Assembly (NCBI RefSeq): GCF_011369485.1
Contig: NZ_VXCA01000025.1
Location: 1 to 64,000, forward strand
DNA length: 64,000 bases
Source of the DNA: Pseudomonas atagonensis
GTDB lineage: Bacteria; Pseudomonadota; Gammaproteobacteria; Pseudomonadales; Pseudomonadaceae
Direction of reading: 5' to 3'
Made by a program: the position numbers and the translations under genes. The notes under the pieces are model-generated. The model did not search any database. It worked only from the letters and a program-made list of their open reading frames with translations, and was not told the origin of the DNA. Each line of letters opens with the position of its first letter. The stretch's first letter is position 1. Of this stretch, positions 35,052-43,575 are shown one piece after another.

Positions 35052-35067
35052 ACCTTCACAAGCCCCC

Positions 35068-35200
35068 TGTGGCGAGGGGATTTATCCCCGTTCGGCTGCG
35101 CAGCAGTCGTGAAATCAGCACACGCGGTACTCCTGACTCACCGCGTGAGCAGATTTTGGGGCGGCTTCGCCACCCAACGGGGATAAATCCCCTCGCCACA
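35068..35200. repeat. Paired-palindrome element type 2, copy 1
   Basis: A 133-bp element bounded by tgtggcgaggggattta and its complement taaatcccctcgccaca, with conserved inner blocks cggctgcgcagcagtcg and cgccacccaacgggg. The centre is not conserved between copies. It lies between bioA and rsmE. Other copies are at 54939-55067 and 58694-58825, all in the same orientation. Confidence 0.92.
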
Positions 35201-35248
35201 AAAGCTCTGCACCACAGCGACTATGAGCCATTTTTTTAGAGACCCGAA

Positions 35249-35968
35249 ATGAGACTGTCCCGCTTCTTTATCGACGCCCCCCTGAGCACTGGCGAACACG
35301 AATTGCCGGAGGCCCAGGCGCATTACATCAGCCGCGTGCTGCGCATGGCCGAGGGCGATGCGGTGCAGATGTTCGACGGTTCCGGCCATGAGTTTCGCGG
35401 TTCGCTGGTGGAGGTCGGCAAAAAACGCGTGGTCGTACAGATCGACGAGCAATTTGCCGGGCAGGTCGAATCGCCGCTGCAGATCCATCTCGGCCAAGGC
35501 CTGTCCCGTGGCGAGCGAATGGACTGGGCGATCCAGAAAGCCACCGAGCTTGGCGTAAATGAAATCACCCCGATCTTCAGCGAACGCTGCGAAGTGCGGC
35601 TCAAGGACGAACGCGCCGACAAACGTCTGCTGCATTGGCGTCAGGTGGCGATCAGCGCGTGCGAACAGTGTGGGCGTTCACAGGTGCCGGTGATTCATCC
35701 TCCGGTGATGCTGGCCGACTGGATCAAACAGACCCAAGCCGATTTGAAACTGGTGCTGCATCCGGTGGCAGAGCCATTGGTCAGCCATGCCAAACCTTCA
35801 AGCCTGGCTTTCCTCATCGGCCCGGAGGGCGGGTTGTCCGACGCCGAAGTCGAGCAGGCCAAAGGCAACGGCTTCCACGCCGCTCGTCTTGGCCCACGGG
35901 TGTTGCGCACCGAGACAGCACCGGTGGTCGCATTGGCCGTGGCCCAGCAACTTTGGGGTGACTTCTAA
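35249..35968 (+). CDS. rsmE: 16S rRNA (uracil-1498-N3)-methyltransferase
   Basis: A 239-residue SPOUT methyltransferase that methylates N3 of U1498 in 16S rRNA. An N-terminal PUA-like domain covers residues 1-70 (LPEAQAHYISRVLRM and MFDGSGHEFRG). The knotted SAM-binding part carries LAFLIGPEGGLSDAEVEQA and RLGPRVLRTETAPVVALAVAQ at the C-terminus, both RsmE signatures. It follows bioA, as in other pseudomonads, but is separated from it by a repeat element. Confidence 0.96.
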   Translation: MRLSRFFIDAPLSTGEHELPEAQAHYISRVLRMAEGDAVQMFDGSGHEFRGSLVEVGKKRVVVQIDEQFAGQVESPLQIHLGQGLSRGERMDWAIQKATELGVNEITPIFSERCEVRLKDERADKRLLHWRQVAISACEQCGRSQVPVIHPPVMLADWIKQTQADLKLVLHPVAEPLVSHAKPSSLAFLIGPEGGLSDAEVEQAKGNGFHAARLGPRVLRTETAPVVALAVAQQLWGDF

Positions 35969-35970
35969 GG

Positions 35971-36134
35971 CCTCTTCGCGAGCAAGCCCGCTCCCACAGC
36001 AGATCTCGGGTGTACAAAAAACTTGTGTTCGCTGGAATTCCACTGTGGGAGGGGGCTTGCTCCCGAATGCGGTATGTCATTCAACAAGGATGTTGGCTGA
36101 CCTGACGCCTTCGGGAGCAAGCCCCCTCCCACCG
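35971..36134. repeat. Cluster of three REP units
   Basis: Three units: cttcgcgagcaagcccgctccca at 35974-35996, its inverted type ctgtgggagggggcttgctccc at 36043-36064, and tcgggagcaagccccctcccacc at 36111-36133. They fill the gap between the convergent rsmE and hemolysin III genes. Confidence 0.88.
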
Positions 36135-36143
36135 AAATCGCAT

Positions 36144-36761
36144 TCACAGGACGTAGAAAAGAATCGCCACAAAGTGCAGCAGGCTCCCGGCAATCACGAA
36201 CAGGTGCCAGATTCCGTGCGCATGCCGCAACCGGTGATCCAGAGCAAAAAAGATGATCCCCACGGTGTACAACACACCGCCCGACGCCAGCCAGGCAAAA
36301 CCCGTCGTTCCCAACGCTGCGATCAGCGGCTTGACCGCCACCAGCACGATCCAGCCCATCACCGCGTAAATCACGATCGACAGGATCCGCGCCTCGGAGC
36401 GCGGCTTGATCTCTTGCAAAATGCCGATCAGCGCCAGCCCCCAGACAATCCCGAACAGCGTCCAGCCCCACGGCCCGCGCAGGGTCACCAGACAGAACGG
36501 CGTGTAGCTGCCGGCAATCAACAGGTAGATCGAAAAGTGATCGACCTTCTTCATGATTGCTTTTTTACGCCCGCGCACGCTGTGGTAAACGGTCGATGCG
36601 CTGTAAAGCACCAGCAGCGTGAATGCGTAAATTGCCACACTGACAATCTTCCACGGACTGCCGTCGAGGCTGGCGATCACCAGCATCCACACGCCGCCGA
36701 TAAATGCCGCCACCGCCCCGACCAGATGCGTCCAGGCGTTGAGTCTTTCCCCGTGATACAT
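36144..36761 (-). CDS. Hemolysin III / PAQR-family membrane protein
   Basis: A 205-residue protein with seven predicted helices. The N-terminal ERLNAWTHLVGAVAAFIGG is the family's first helix. Conserved metal-type residues are visible in LYSASTVYHSVRG (Ser and His of helix 2) and in the C-terminal ALDHRLRHAHGIWHLFVIAGSLLHFVAIL. Bacterial members are of the TrhA/YqfA group linked to membrane-energetic or lipid homeostasis; hemolysis is not a safe inference. It is divergent from mdcR. Confidence 0.9.
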   Translation of the reverse strand: MYHGERLNAWTHLVGAVAAFIGGVWMLVIASLDGSPWKIVSVAIYAFTLLVLYSASTVYHSVRGRKKAIMKKVDHFSIYLLIAGSYTPFCLVTLRGPWGWTLFGIVWGLALIGILQEIKPRSEARILSIVIYAVMGWIVLVAVKPLIAALGTTGFAWLASGGVLYTVGIIFFALDHRLRHAHGIWHLFVIAGSLLHFVAILFYVL

Positions 36762-36902
36762 GTGTCGCTCACCTCAAAATTCGTACCGCAACGCGCAAGG
36801 CTCGGGCCTTGAGCGTAAAAGCGCAATGTTTCCGTTCAACACGAGCCTGCGCGCGTCGTGGTAATTGGGCACAATCGGCCGATACCAAAAAGAGTCCGCG
36901 CC

Positions 36903-37823
36903 ATGCTGATCGACGAAGAATTGACCCTGAAAAAACTCGAGGTGTTCCTCGCTTTCATGCGCACCGGCAATCTCGCCCGCGCTGCTGCCGAGCTGCAAAC
37001 CAGCAACGTCAGCGTGCACCGCGCGATTCACTCCCTGGAAAGCGCACTGCGCTGCCCGCTGTTCAAACACGAAGGACGCAACCTGACGCCGCTGGAAAGC
37101 GCTTATGTGCTGGAAGAGCGCGCGCAGAAGCTGATCAACGATGTTGTCGAAAGCGTACGCCTGACCCGCGAAGCCGCTGGTTTTTCTGCCGAACGCTTCA
37201 AGCTCGGCTCGCTGTATTCGCTGACGGTGAAGACCGTGCCGCAACTGATCATGGGCCTGAAGATCCGCCGCAGTGAACTCAACATCGACCTGATTCTCGG
37301 CTCAAACATCGACCTGCTCTACAAGCTGAAAAACATGGAAGTCGACGCGATTCTGGTGTCGCTGGACGACAGCATCAACGACCCGGACTGCGAGCAGATC
37401 CCGCTGTTCTCCGATGACATCTTCCTCGCCACGCCGGCAGATTCAAAGTTTGCCCAGCGCAGTGAAGTGGATTTGGCTGAGGTGCGCGATGAAACGTTCA
37501 TCACATTGACCCAGGGTTTTGCCACCCATCAGGACGGTAATCGGGTGTTCAAGCAGGCGGGGTTCGAGCCGAAAGTGGCGATGCAGGTGAATGACATCTT
37601 CACGCTGCTGAGCATGGTCAGCTCCGGGGTCGGTTATGCGTTGCTGCCGGGGAGGATTGCGGCGGTGTACGAGAACCGCGTGAAGCTGATTCCGTTGCAG
37701 GAGAAGTATCGGTTGCAGCAGCACATTGGGGTGGTGTTTTTGAAGGCTAAAGAGCGGGATCCGAATTTGTTGGCGTTGCTGGCGGAGTGTCGGATGTACG
37801 CCAATCGACAGGTCGGGGTTTAG
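36903..37823 (+). CDS. mdcR: LysR-family regulator of malonate decarboxylase
   Basis: A 306-residue LysR-type regulator. The helix-turn-helix is in residues about 8-65 (LKKLEVFLAFMRTGNLARAAAEL, then SNVSVHRAIHSLESAL). The rest is the two-lobed effector domain. The start MLIDEELTLKKLEVFL and the location beside the mdc genes mark it as MdcR, which activates the operon with malonate as inducer in known systems. It is convergent with madM, 194 bases away across a type 1 repeat, rather than divergent from mdcA. It therefore must reach the mdcA promoter about 8 kb away. Confidence 0.9.
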   Translation: MLIDEELTLKKLEVFLAFMRTGNLARAAAELQTSNVSVHRAIHSLESALRCPLFKHEGRNLTPLESAYVLEERAQKLINDVVESVRLTREAAGFSAERFKLGSLYSLTVKTVPQLIMGLKIRRSELNIDLILGSNIDLLYKLKNMEVDAILVSLDDSINDPDCEQIPLFSDDIFLATPADSKFAQRSEVDLAEVRDETFITLTQGFATHQDGNRVFKQAGFEPKVAMQVNDIFTLLSMVSSGVGYALLPGRIAAVYENRVKLIPLQEKYRLQQHIGVVFLKAKERDPNLLALLAECRMYANRQVGV

Positions 37824-37842
37824 ATCAAGATCAAGAGCTACC

Positions 37843-38002
37843 CCCTCACCCCAGCCCTCTCCCCCAAGGGGGCGAGGGGGAAAGGGAGCAGATCTCCACG
37901 GGTTTCAAGGCCTGAGTTCGACTCACGACTTTCAGGTCGATGTATAACGCCAAAACACCTCGGTCAGTCCCCTCTCCCCCCGGGAGAGGGCTAGGGTGAG
38001 GG
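37843..38002. repeat. Paired-palindrome element type 1, copy B
   Basis: A 160-bp copy of the element at 1559-1734, in the opposite orientation to that copy and the same orientation as copy C (45355-45529). Ends are ccctcaccccagccctctccc and gggagagggctagggtgaggg. The inner right side tttcaggtcgatgtataacg resembles copy C. It sits between mdcR and madM, 15 bases from the madM stop. Confidence 0.92.
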
Positions 38003-38017
38003 CAGCTTTTTTTGCAG

Positions 38018-38782
38018 CTACCCCATCAACCCGCGCATCGCCAGGAACAACAGCGAAGGCCCGAGCAAGCACCCAAGTGCGGTATAGAACGCTGCCGTCA
38101 GACACCCATAAGGCACCAGCTTCGGATCGGTCGCCGCCAACCCGCCGGCCACGCCGCTGGAGGTGCCCATCAACCCGCCGAAAATCACCGCACTGCGCGG
38201 GTTGTTCAGGCCGATCATCGGCGCCACGAACGGCGTCATCACCATCACCAGAATCGCTTTGATCAGCCCGGCGGCAATCGACAGCGCCATCACCTCGGAA
38301 CTCGCGCCAATCGCCGCCCCTGTCACCGGGCCGACGATGTAAGTCACCGCCCCCGCGCCGATGGTGGTCAGGCTCACCGCGTCGGTATAACCGAAGGCCA
38401 TTGCCACGCCGACCCCGGCGACAAACGACGTGCCCACACCGACAAACAATGCCAGCACCCCGACAAACCCGGCGCGCTTCAACTCATCGACACTGACACC
38501 GAACGCCGTGGCGACAATCGCGAAATCGCGCAACATCGCGCCACCGAGCAGTCCGATGCCCGACAGCAGCGGAATATCCACCACGCCTTTCTGCCCGCCG
38601 GTCAGCGCACCGCCGACATACGACAGCACCAGTCCCAGCAAAATGGCGATGGCCGAGCCGTGCAAACGGCCTTTGGTGAAGGTGTTGGACATCCAGTAGG
38701 ACACCCACATGGTCAGGCCGACAATCAGGAAACCGCTGATCAAACCGTAGCCGGTGATGACTTTCATCATGGATTCGTACAT
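38018..38782 (-). CDS. madM: Malonate transporter subunit MadM
   Basis: A 254-residue inner-membrane protein with about seven to eight helices, the large subunit of the MadLM malonate:sodium or proton symporter. Recognisable blocks include ITGYGLISGFLIVGLTMWVSYW, GHRL-like LLSGIGLLGGAMLRDFAIVATAFG and GLMGTSSGVAGGLAATDPKL. I chose ATG 38782; a GTG three codons upstream overlaps the madL stop. It is the last gene of the mdc operon and requires MadL for transport. Confidence 0.92.
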   Translation of the reverse strand: MYESMMKVITGYGLISGFLIVGLTMWVSYWMSNTFTKGRLHGSAIAILLGLVLSYVGGALTGGQKGVVDIPLLSGIGLLGGAMLRDFAIVATAFGVSVDELKRAGFVGVLALFVGVGTSFVAGVGVAMAFGYTDAVSLTTIGAGAVTYIVGPVTGAAIGASSEVMALSIAAGLIKAILVMVMTPFVAPMIGLNNPRSAVIFGGLMGTSSGVAGGLAATDPKLVPYGCLTAAFYTALGCLLGPSLLFLAMRGLMG

Positions 38783-38787
38783 GGCGC

Positions 38788-39180
38788 TCACCCCGCAGTC
38801 TTGGCAGGAGTGATCGGCGCCGGTTCCTTGTTACCGAGGCGCACCAGCACTGGCACCAAGGCAAAGGCGATGACCACCGCAAGCGTTCCCGCGAGAATCG
38901 CCATTGGCCCGCCCTTCAGCGCGCCGTAAACGTTTTGCTGCGCCGCCATGGCGACCACGATCGGAATGTAAATCGCACTCCAGAACTCGACGCCCTGCTC
39001 GGTCTTGCCTTTAAGCCAGCCGCTTTTATTCAGGTAACTGCCCAGCCCGATCAACAGCAGCATCGCAATGCCGACGCCGCCGACGTTGGCCGGCACACCG
39101 ATCAACTTGCCAAGCAGTTCACCGACCCAGATACCCACCAGCGTGCAAAAGGCGAGAAACGCCACACCGTAAATAATCAT
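38788..39180 (-). CDS. madL: Malonate transporter subunit MadL
   Basis: A 130-residue inner-membrane protein with four helices, the small subunit of the MadLM transporter. The start MIIYGVAFLAFCTLVGIWVGELLGKLIG and the motif GVEFWSAIYIPIVVAMAAQQNVYGA are typical. ATG 39180 has GAGG nine bases upstream. It is 66 bases after mdcH, the only gap of note in the operon, and its stop codon is five bases from the madM start. Confidence 0.92.
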   Translation of the reverse strand: MIIYGVAFLAFCTLVGIWVGELLGKLIGVPANVGGVGIAMLLLIGLGSYLNKSGWLKGKTEQGVEFWSAIYIPIVVAMAAQQNVYGALKGGPMAILAGTLAVVIAFALVPVLVRLGNKEPAPITPAKTAG

Positions 39181-39246
39181 TGTTGTAGTCCTCAAAGTGC
39201 ATCGTCGAATGTTGTTTTTGTTGTTCGAAGCTTGAGTCGCGGCGGT

Positions 39247-40167
39247 TTAGGGTTGGCGGCTTCCCTCCTCGCGCAGCAGCGCCTGCAAGGTGTCGAGGCG
39301 AGCACTGTCGAAGGCAGTGACGGTGCCTTGCTCGAACACCCGGCGCGCCAGTCCGGTCAGTACGGCACCGGGCGGCAATTCGATTTGTAGACGCACACCG
39401 CGCTCGTAGGCGCTTTGCACGGTGCCGCGCCAATCCACCACGCGGCACATGTTGAAGGCGAGATCATCACGCAGCGCTGCTACTTTGGTCACAGGCCGCG
39501 CGCGACTGCCGCTCAGGTAAGCGATCTGCGGCGTTTTCAGTTCAACCCTGGCGAAAGCTTCGGCGAGGGTTTGCGCCGGTTCTTCCAGCAGCGGACAGTG
39601 CGACGGCACACTCACCGCCAGACGTTTCGCCAGGCCGGCGCCACGACTGCGCGCCAGTTCGGCGACCGCATGCATCCCTTCGTCACTGCCGGCAATCACC
39701 ACCTGATTGTCGGCGTTGATGTTGGCCAGATACACCGGCGCATCCTCACTGTGCACCTGCACCAGCAGCGTCTCGACGGTGGATAACTGCAGACCGATGA
39801 TCGCGGTCATGCCGTAGCCCTGTGGATAAGCCTGTTGCATCAGATCACCGCGCAGGCTGACCAGATGCAACGCATCGCTGAAGCACAACGCCCCGGCGAC
39901 CACCGCTGCCGGATAAGCGCCGATGGACAGGCCGGCGACGTAATCCGCCGTCAGTCCGTCCTCTAACAACTGCCGCGACGCAGCCACGCCGGCGATCAAC
40001 AGACAGAGCTGAACCGCCCTTGTCGTGCGTAATGCTTCGGCAGAATCGAGTAGCAAAACATCTTCGCCCAGCACATCGCTGGCCTCGACCAACGTTTCCC
40101 GAGGCAAGCGCTGGAGCATGCCCGCTTGCTGCGCGCCCTGGCCGGGGAACACCAGCAGGCTGCTCAC
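39247..40167 (-). CDS. mdcH: Malonate decarboxylase epsilon subunit (malonyl-CoA:ACP transacylase)
   Basis: A 306-residue acyltransferase related to FabD. The fold starts LLVFPGQGAQQAG. The active-site serine lies in GLSIGAYPAAVVAGAL, and the catalytic histidine in SVPSHCPLLEEPA. MdcH charges the malonate decarboxylase acyl carrier protein so that the catalytic cycle can begin. The GTG start at 40167 overlaps the mdcG stop (GTGA), which fits translational coupling; the longer frame upstream is not credible. Confidence 0.94.
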   Translation of the reverse strand: MSSLLVFPGQGAQQAGMLQRLPRETLVEASDVLGEDVLLLDSAEALRTTRAVQLCLLIAGVAASRQLLEDGLTADYVAGLSIGAYPAAVVAGALCFSDALHLVSLRGDLMQQAYPQGYGMTAIIGLQLSTVETLLVQVHSEDAPVYLANINADNQVVIAGSDEGMHAVAELARSRGAGLAKRLAVSVPSHCPLLEEPAQTLAEAFARVELKTPQIAYLSGSRARPVTKVAALRDDLAFNMCRVVDWRGTVQSAYERGVRLQIELPPGAVLTGLARRVFEQGTVTAFDSARLDTLQALLREEGSRQP

Positions 40168-40784
40168 GCTGCCTGCTCCTGCGGGTTCCACGGATCAATG
40201 ACCAGACAAGCCTGATGAGTATTTTTCAGCAGCACGCGCGCCGAACCGCCGGCCCATTCACGCAGGGCCACGGCGCCGAACGGCGTCTGCAACTGCATGT
40301 CGACTCGGCACACAGCCTGATCGAATAGCACGACCAGTTTGCGTGCCTGATTACGCGTGATCATCTGCGGGGTACGCAGGATCAGATCGAGATCACTGGC
40401 CGCGTGCATTGCTCTAAAACCACTGGCCAACTCAAACCCGACGCTGCCGCTGATACCCCAGACCCAACCGCAATCATCGAGCATTGGCCGCAGTTGCTTG
40501 AGTGCGTGCATGACCGGCAGATCGCGTTCGCGGTCGACGTGACACAGCGCTTCGGGGCTGACCCGACAGGCAATCGAATCGACCGTCATGAACGCTGCCA
40601 GCCGTTGCTCGCGCAGCACACCGCGCACGCCGACCGCGACCAAACCTTCAGCACTCAACGCCCGCCGCACCACCACCGGTTGTCCGGACGCCAGCGACTC
40701 GACGGCCCACAGCGGCGCATCCGCCGGCAACTGCGCAGGCGTCATGCCCCAGAGCAAGTCATGGGCCAGAGGCGTTTTCACCAC
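40164..40784 (-). CDS. mdcG: Malonate decarboxylase holo-ACP synthase (phosphoribosyl-dephospho-CoA transferase)
   Basis: A 206-residue nucleotidyltransferase that attaches the 2'-(5''-triphosphoribosyl)-3'-dephospho-CoA prosthetic group to MdcC. The aspartate pair in GFRAMHAASDLDLILRTP is the catalytic site. The N-terminal HDLLWGMTPAQLPADAPLWA matches the family. It works with MdcB, which makes the group. The start lies seven bases inside the 3' end of mdcE, and the stop overlaps the mdcH start. Confidence 0.93.
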   Translation of the reverse strand: MVKTPLAHDLLWGMTPAQLPADAPLWAVESLASGQPVVVRRALSAEGLVAVGVRGVLREQRLAAFMTVDSIACRVSPEALCHVDRERDLPVMHALKQLRPMLDDCGWVWGISGSVGFELASGFRAMHAASDLDLILRTPQMITRNQARKLVVLFDQAVCRVDMQLQTPFGAVALREWAGGSARVLLKNTHQACLVIDPWNPQEQAA

Positions 40785-41563
40785 TGCGCCCTCAGCAGTT
40801 CACGGACTTTGCTGGAGGCTGCACGATTTTTTGCGCCAAGGCGATTGCTTAAATCAGTGCTGGCGACATCACCGATGGCTTGCTTCAGGCATTCGCTGAC
40901 GCGTGCCAGATCTTCTGCGGTTGGCTGTTCGATCTGCTGCACCGACAGGGTTTCCCAGAGCAAACCGAGGCTGGCGTAACTGTCGATGTCATAGGCCATC
41001 GGCGGCACACTGGCGGCCAATGCTTCCAGTTCCTCGACACTGCGCAACGTCACCCGCGCCGCCGAAGCCTTGCCCATCGCATGCACCATCACGCCCGGAT
41101 CGCGCAAAGCGATCAAGCGATTAGCCTGATAACCGTGAGCCAGAAACGCCCCGGACATGGCCTTGCCCACCAACAGCGCAATCACCGGATGCCCGGCCAA
41201 ACGTGCGCGGGCATAACTGTCCGCCGCACCGGCCAGCGCCTGATGAATGCCGAGCGCTTCTTCGCGCCGGCCGTAGGCCTGACTCGGCACATCGACGATG
41301 GCGATGAACGGGCGCTTCTGCGCTTTATCGCGATCGGCAATGATCGCGTCATCCACAGCCTTGGCCAGACCCCAACCTTCGAGCAAACCGACTTCGCCAT
41401 TACGAGCGCGAGGAAAACGACTGTCCGGGTCAGCAACCACCGCGATAAAACGCCCAAGCTCAGCGTCAGCAACCTTCAACGAGGCCGGCAGCCCTTCAAC
41501 CACCACAGCGCCCGCACTCAATGCGTTGAACCAGTTCAAACCGCGCACGGAATAACCATTCAT
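40778..41563 (-). CDS. mdcE: Malonate decarboxylase gamma subunit
   Basis: A 261-residue crotonase-fold subunit that, with MdcD, forms the decarboxylase that releases CO2 from malonyl-S-ACP and gives acetyl-S-ACP. Blocks include RGLNWFNALSAGAVVVEGLPASLKVADAELGRFIAVV, FIAIVDVPSQAYGRREEALGIHQALAG and GKAMSGAFLAHGYQANR with the oxyanion-type glycines. The gene overlaps mdcD by four bases (ATGA) and mdcG by seven. Assignment is certain by context and motifs. Confidence 0.95.
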   Translation of the reverse strand: MNGYSVRGLNWFNALSAGAVVVEGLPASLKVADAELGRFIAVVADPDSRFPRARNGEVGLLEGWGLAKAVDDAIIADRDKAQKRPFIAIVDVPSQAYGRREEALGIHQALAGAADSYARARLAGHPVIALLVGKAMSGAFLAHGYQANRLIALRDPGVMVHAMGKASAARVTLRSVEELEALAASVPPMAYDIDSYASLGLLWETLSVQQIEQPTAEDLARVSECLKQAIGDVASTDLSNRLGAKNRAASSKVRELLRAQW

Positions 41564-42411
41564 GAGCGCTCTCCTTGATACAGATCGCGAACCACCGACG
41601 GTTCGATTTGCGGGTCAGTGTTCAGACTGCCGAGGCGTTGCAAAAACCATTCGGCACGTTGGCTGCGCGGTTGTGCCGGCAGACCTAGTTGCAGCAATTC
41701 GCCAACCTGCTGACGAATTTTCGCCACGTCATCGGCGACATAACGATCCACCAGACCGCTGGCGAAACGCTGCTCGCCACCGGTCAGGCTCCAGATGAAA
41801 GGCCGGTCGCGCGAGTCGTATTCTTCGATCCCGGCTTCCTGCTCAATCACCTGCGGGCCGTTCAAGCCGAGGCGCGCTTCCTGAGTCACCAGCAAATAGC
41901 TGCACAGCGCGGCGGCAATCGACATGCCACCAAAGCAGCCAACGCTACCGGCGACCACACCGACCACCGGTTGGTACTGCTGCAAATCGACAATCGCCGC
42001 ATGAATATCAGCAATCGCCGCCAACCCAAGATTGGCTTCCTGCAAACGTACGCCACCGGTTTCCAGCAACAACACCGCGCGGGTCGGGATGCCTTTGCGG
42101 TTATCTTCGGCGGCCAGCTCCAACGCGCCAGCAATCTTCGCCCCGCCAACTTCACCGAGGCTGCCGCCCTGAAACGCGCCTTCAATCGCCGCGATGACCA
42201 CCGGCAAACCATCGAGCTTGCCCTTGGCGATCACCACGCCGTCATCGGCCTGCGGCACCACGCCCTGGCGTTCGAGCCACGGCGACATGACGCGTTGAAA
42301 CGGGTCGAGCAATTCGCGAAAGCTGCCGGCATCAAGTAAGGCTTTCGCCCGTTGCCGCGCGCCGAGTTCGACGAAGCTGTGTTTGTTGAGCAACGCTGCG
42401 CTGTCAGTCAT
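41560..42411 (-). CDS. mdcD: Malonate decarboxylase beta subunit
   Basis: A 283-residue carboxyltransferase-like subunit, partner of MdcE. Blocks include SFVELGARQRAKALLDAGSFREL, AIEGAFQGGSLGEVGGAKIAGALELA and GSVGCFGGMSIAAALCSYLLVT, with oxyanion-forming glycines. I chose ATG 42411, which lies eight bases inside the end of mdcC, because it gives the family N-terminus. It is biotin-independent, as no biotin domain gene is in the operon. Membrane partners are not needed. Confidence 0.95.
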   Translation of the reverse strand: MTDSAALLNKHSFVELGARQRAKALLDAGSFRELLDPFQRVMSPWLERQGVVPQADDGVVIAKGKLDGLPVVIAAIEGAFQGGSLGEVGGAKIAGALELAAEDNRKGIPTRAVLLLETGGVRLQEANLGLAAIADIHAAIVDLQQYQPVVGVVAGSVGCFGGMSIAAALCSYLLVTQEARLGLNGPQVIEQEAGIEEYDSRDRPFIWSLTGGEQRFASGLVDRYVADDVAKIRQQVGELLQLGLPAQPRSQRAEWFLQRLGSLNTDPQIEPSVVRDLYQGERS

Positions 42412-42703
42412 GGCCGATCTCCTCGAAACCTTGTTCCAGACGCAGACGCACCACGCCGGGTGTCGCGCCGAAATCGTGGATATCGATGGCCATGGCCGGC
42501 GGCGTGGTGCCGTCGAACATCCGCGCAAACAGATGCTGCCAGCGCTGCTGCGCACCGTTGACCGAGGTCTGCACATTGATCGTCAGCTTGCCGGCCAGCC
42601 CCGGTTCGATCAGCACTTCCAGATCACCCGAGCCGACACAACCGACCAGCGCACGCCCACGTGGCGGCTGCCCGGCGGGGAATTCAAACGATAAGGTTTC
42701 CAT
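42404..42703 (-). CDS. mdcC: Malonate decarboxylase acyl carrier protein (delta subunit)
   Basis: A 99-residue acyl carrier protein specific to malonate decarboxylase. The serine that carries the dephospho-CoA-type group is Ser25 in GCVGSGDLEVL, the same position as in the Klebsiella enzyme. The fold is not the usual helical ACP. The ATG at 42703 shares bases with the mdcB stop (TGATG), so translation is coupled. It cycles between acetyl and malonyl thioesters on the enzyme. Confidence 0.95.
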   Translation of the reverse strand: METLSFEFPAGQPPRGRALVGCVGSGDLEVLIEPGLAGKLTINVQTSVNGAQQRWQHLFARMFDGTTPPAMAIDIHDFGATPGVVRLRLEQGFEEIGHD

Positions 42704-43575
42704 CAAAACGCTCCCTGAAGGATGCCGTCGCGCTCGATACGGTCGAGCAGCAGTGTGGCGGCTAGCAAGTCGGCGGCGCCACCGGGCGAGGCATTCAATG
42801 CGATGAGTTGTTGATCCAGCTCGTGCAGGCGCCGACGACCGCTGAGGCTGGCGCTGCCACCGGCGTCGAGCACCGCTTGCGCGCCGAGTTGCATGGCTTG
42901 CAAACCCTCTTCGCCGGCGCGGTAAAGCACGCAGGTGTCAGCAAGGTCGGTCATGATCGCCAGCAAAGCATCGAGCCTCGCGTTCTGTTCGCCGTGACCG
43001 CTCGCGCGGCTGCGTTTGAGTTGTGGCAAGCCGCGTTGCAGCACCGAAGGAAAGCCGAGCTGCGCTTCTTCGCGGGCACCGCGAGCGCCGTAACGCAGCG
43101 CGACCTGCGCGCCGTGGCTCAAGGGTTGTGGGGCGTAGCGATCATCCAGCAAGGCCAGACGGGCGGCGCGCAGGGAAACCGCGTTGTTGCCGCAAGATTG
43201 CGGTTCCAGCGCAGCGGCCGTCACCACCAGGCCCAAGGCCCAGATCGCCCCGCGATGCGTGTTCACGCCGTTGGTGGTCGCGAGCATTGCCTGTTCGCCT
43301 TCACGGCCGATCCGGCCAATCGCCTCGCGCAATGGCAGGCCGACTTCGCCAATGGCCAATGCAGATTCGGCCATTTCCTTGAACGCCGGCCACAATGACA
43401 GCGCCGACGCGTGCATCAGGCCCAGGTGCAAATCGGTGTGCGCGCCGTTGCCACGACGATCGACCAGCGCCGGTTTCGGCGACAGATCGGCTTCGTCGAT
43501 CAACGCGTCCACCGCCAGATCGGCCAGTCGGTCAGCCAGGGACAGCGGTTTCGCTTGCAGGTTGAGTGCGTGCAT
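42703..43575 (-). CDS. mdcB: Triphosphoribosyl-dephospho-CoA synthase
   Basis: A 290-residue enzyme that makes the MdcC prosthetic-group precursor from ATP and dephospho-CoA (CitG family). Family blocks are LSPKPALVDRRGNGAHTDLHLGLMHASA near the N-terminus and ATTNGVNTHRGAIWALGLV in the middle, with the nucleotide-binding histidine and arginine. ASPGGAADLLAATLLLDRIE closes the protein. The ATG at 43575 shares a base with the mdcA stop (TAATG) and has CAGGAG upstream. Confidence 0.95.
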   Translation of the reverse strand: MHALNLQAKPLSLADRLADLAVDALIDEADLSPKPALVDRRGNGAHTDLHLGLMHASALSLWPAFKEMAESALAIGEVGLPLREAIGRIGREGEQAMLATTNGVNTHRGAIWALGLVVTAAALEPQSCGNNAVSLRAARLALLDDRYAPQPLSHGAQVALRYGARGAREEAQLGFPSVLQRGLPQLKRSRASGHGEQNARLDALLAIMTDLADTCVLYRAGEEGLQAMQLGAQAVLDAGGSASLSGRRRLHELDQQLIALNASPGGAADLLAATLLLDRIERDGILQGAF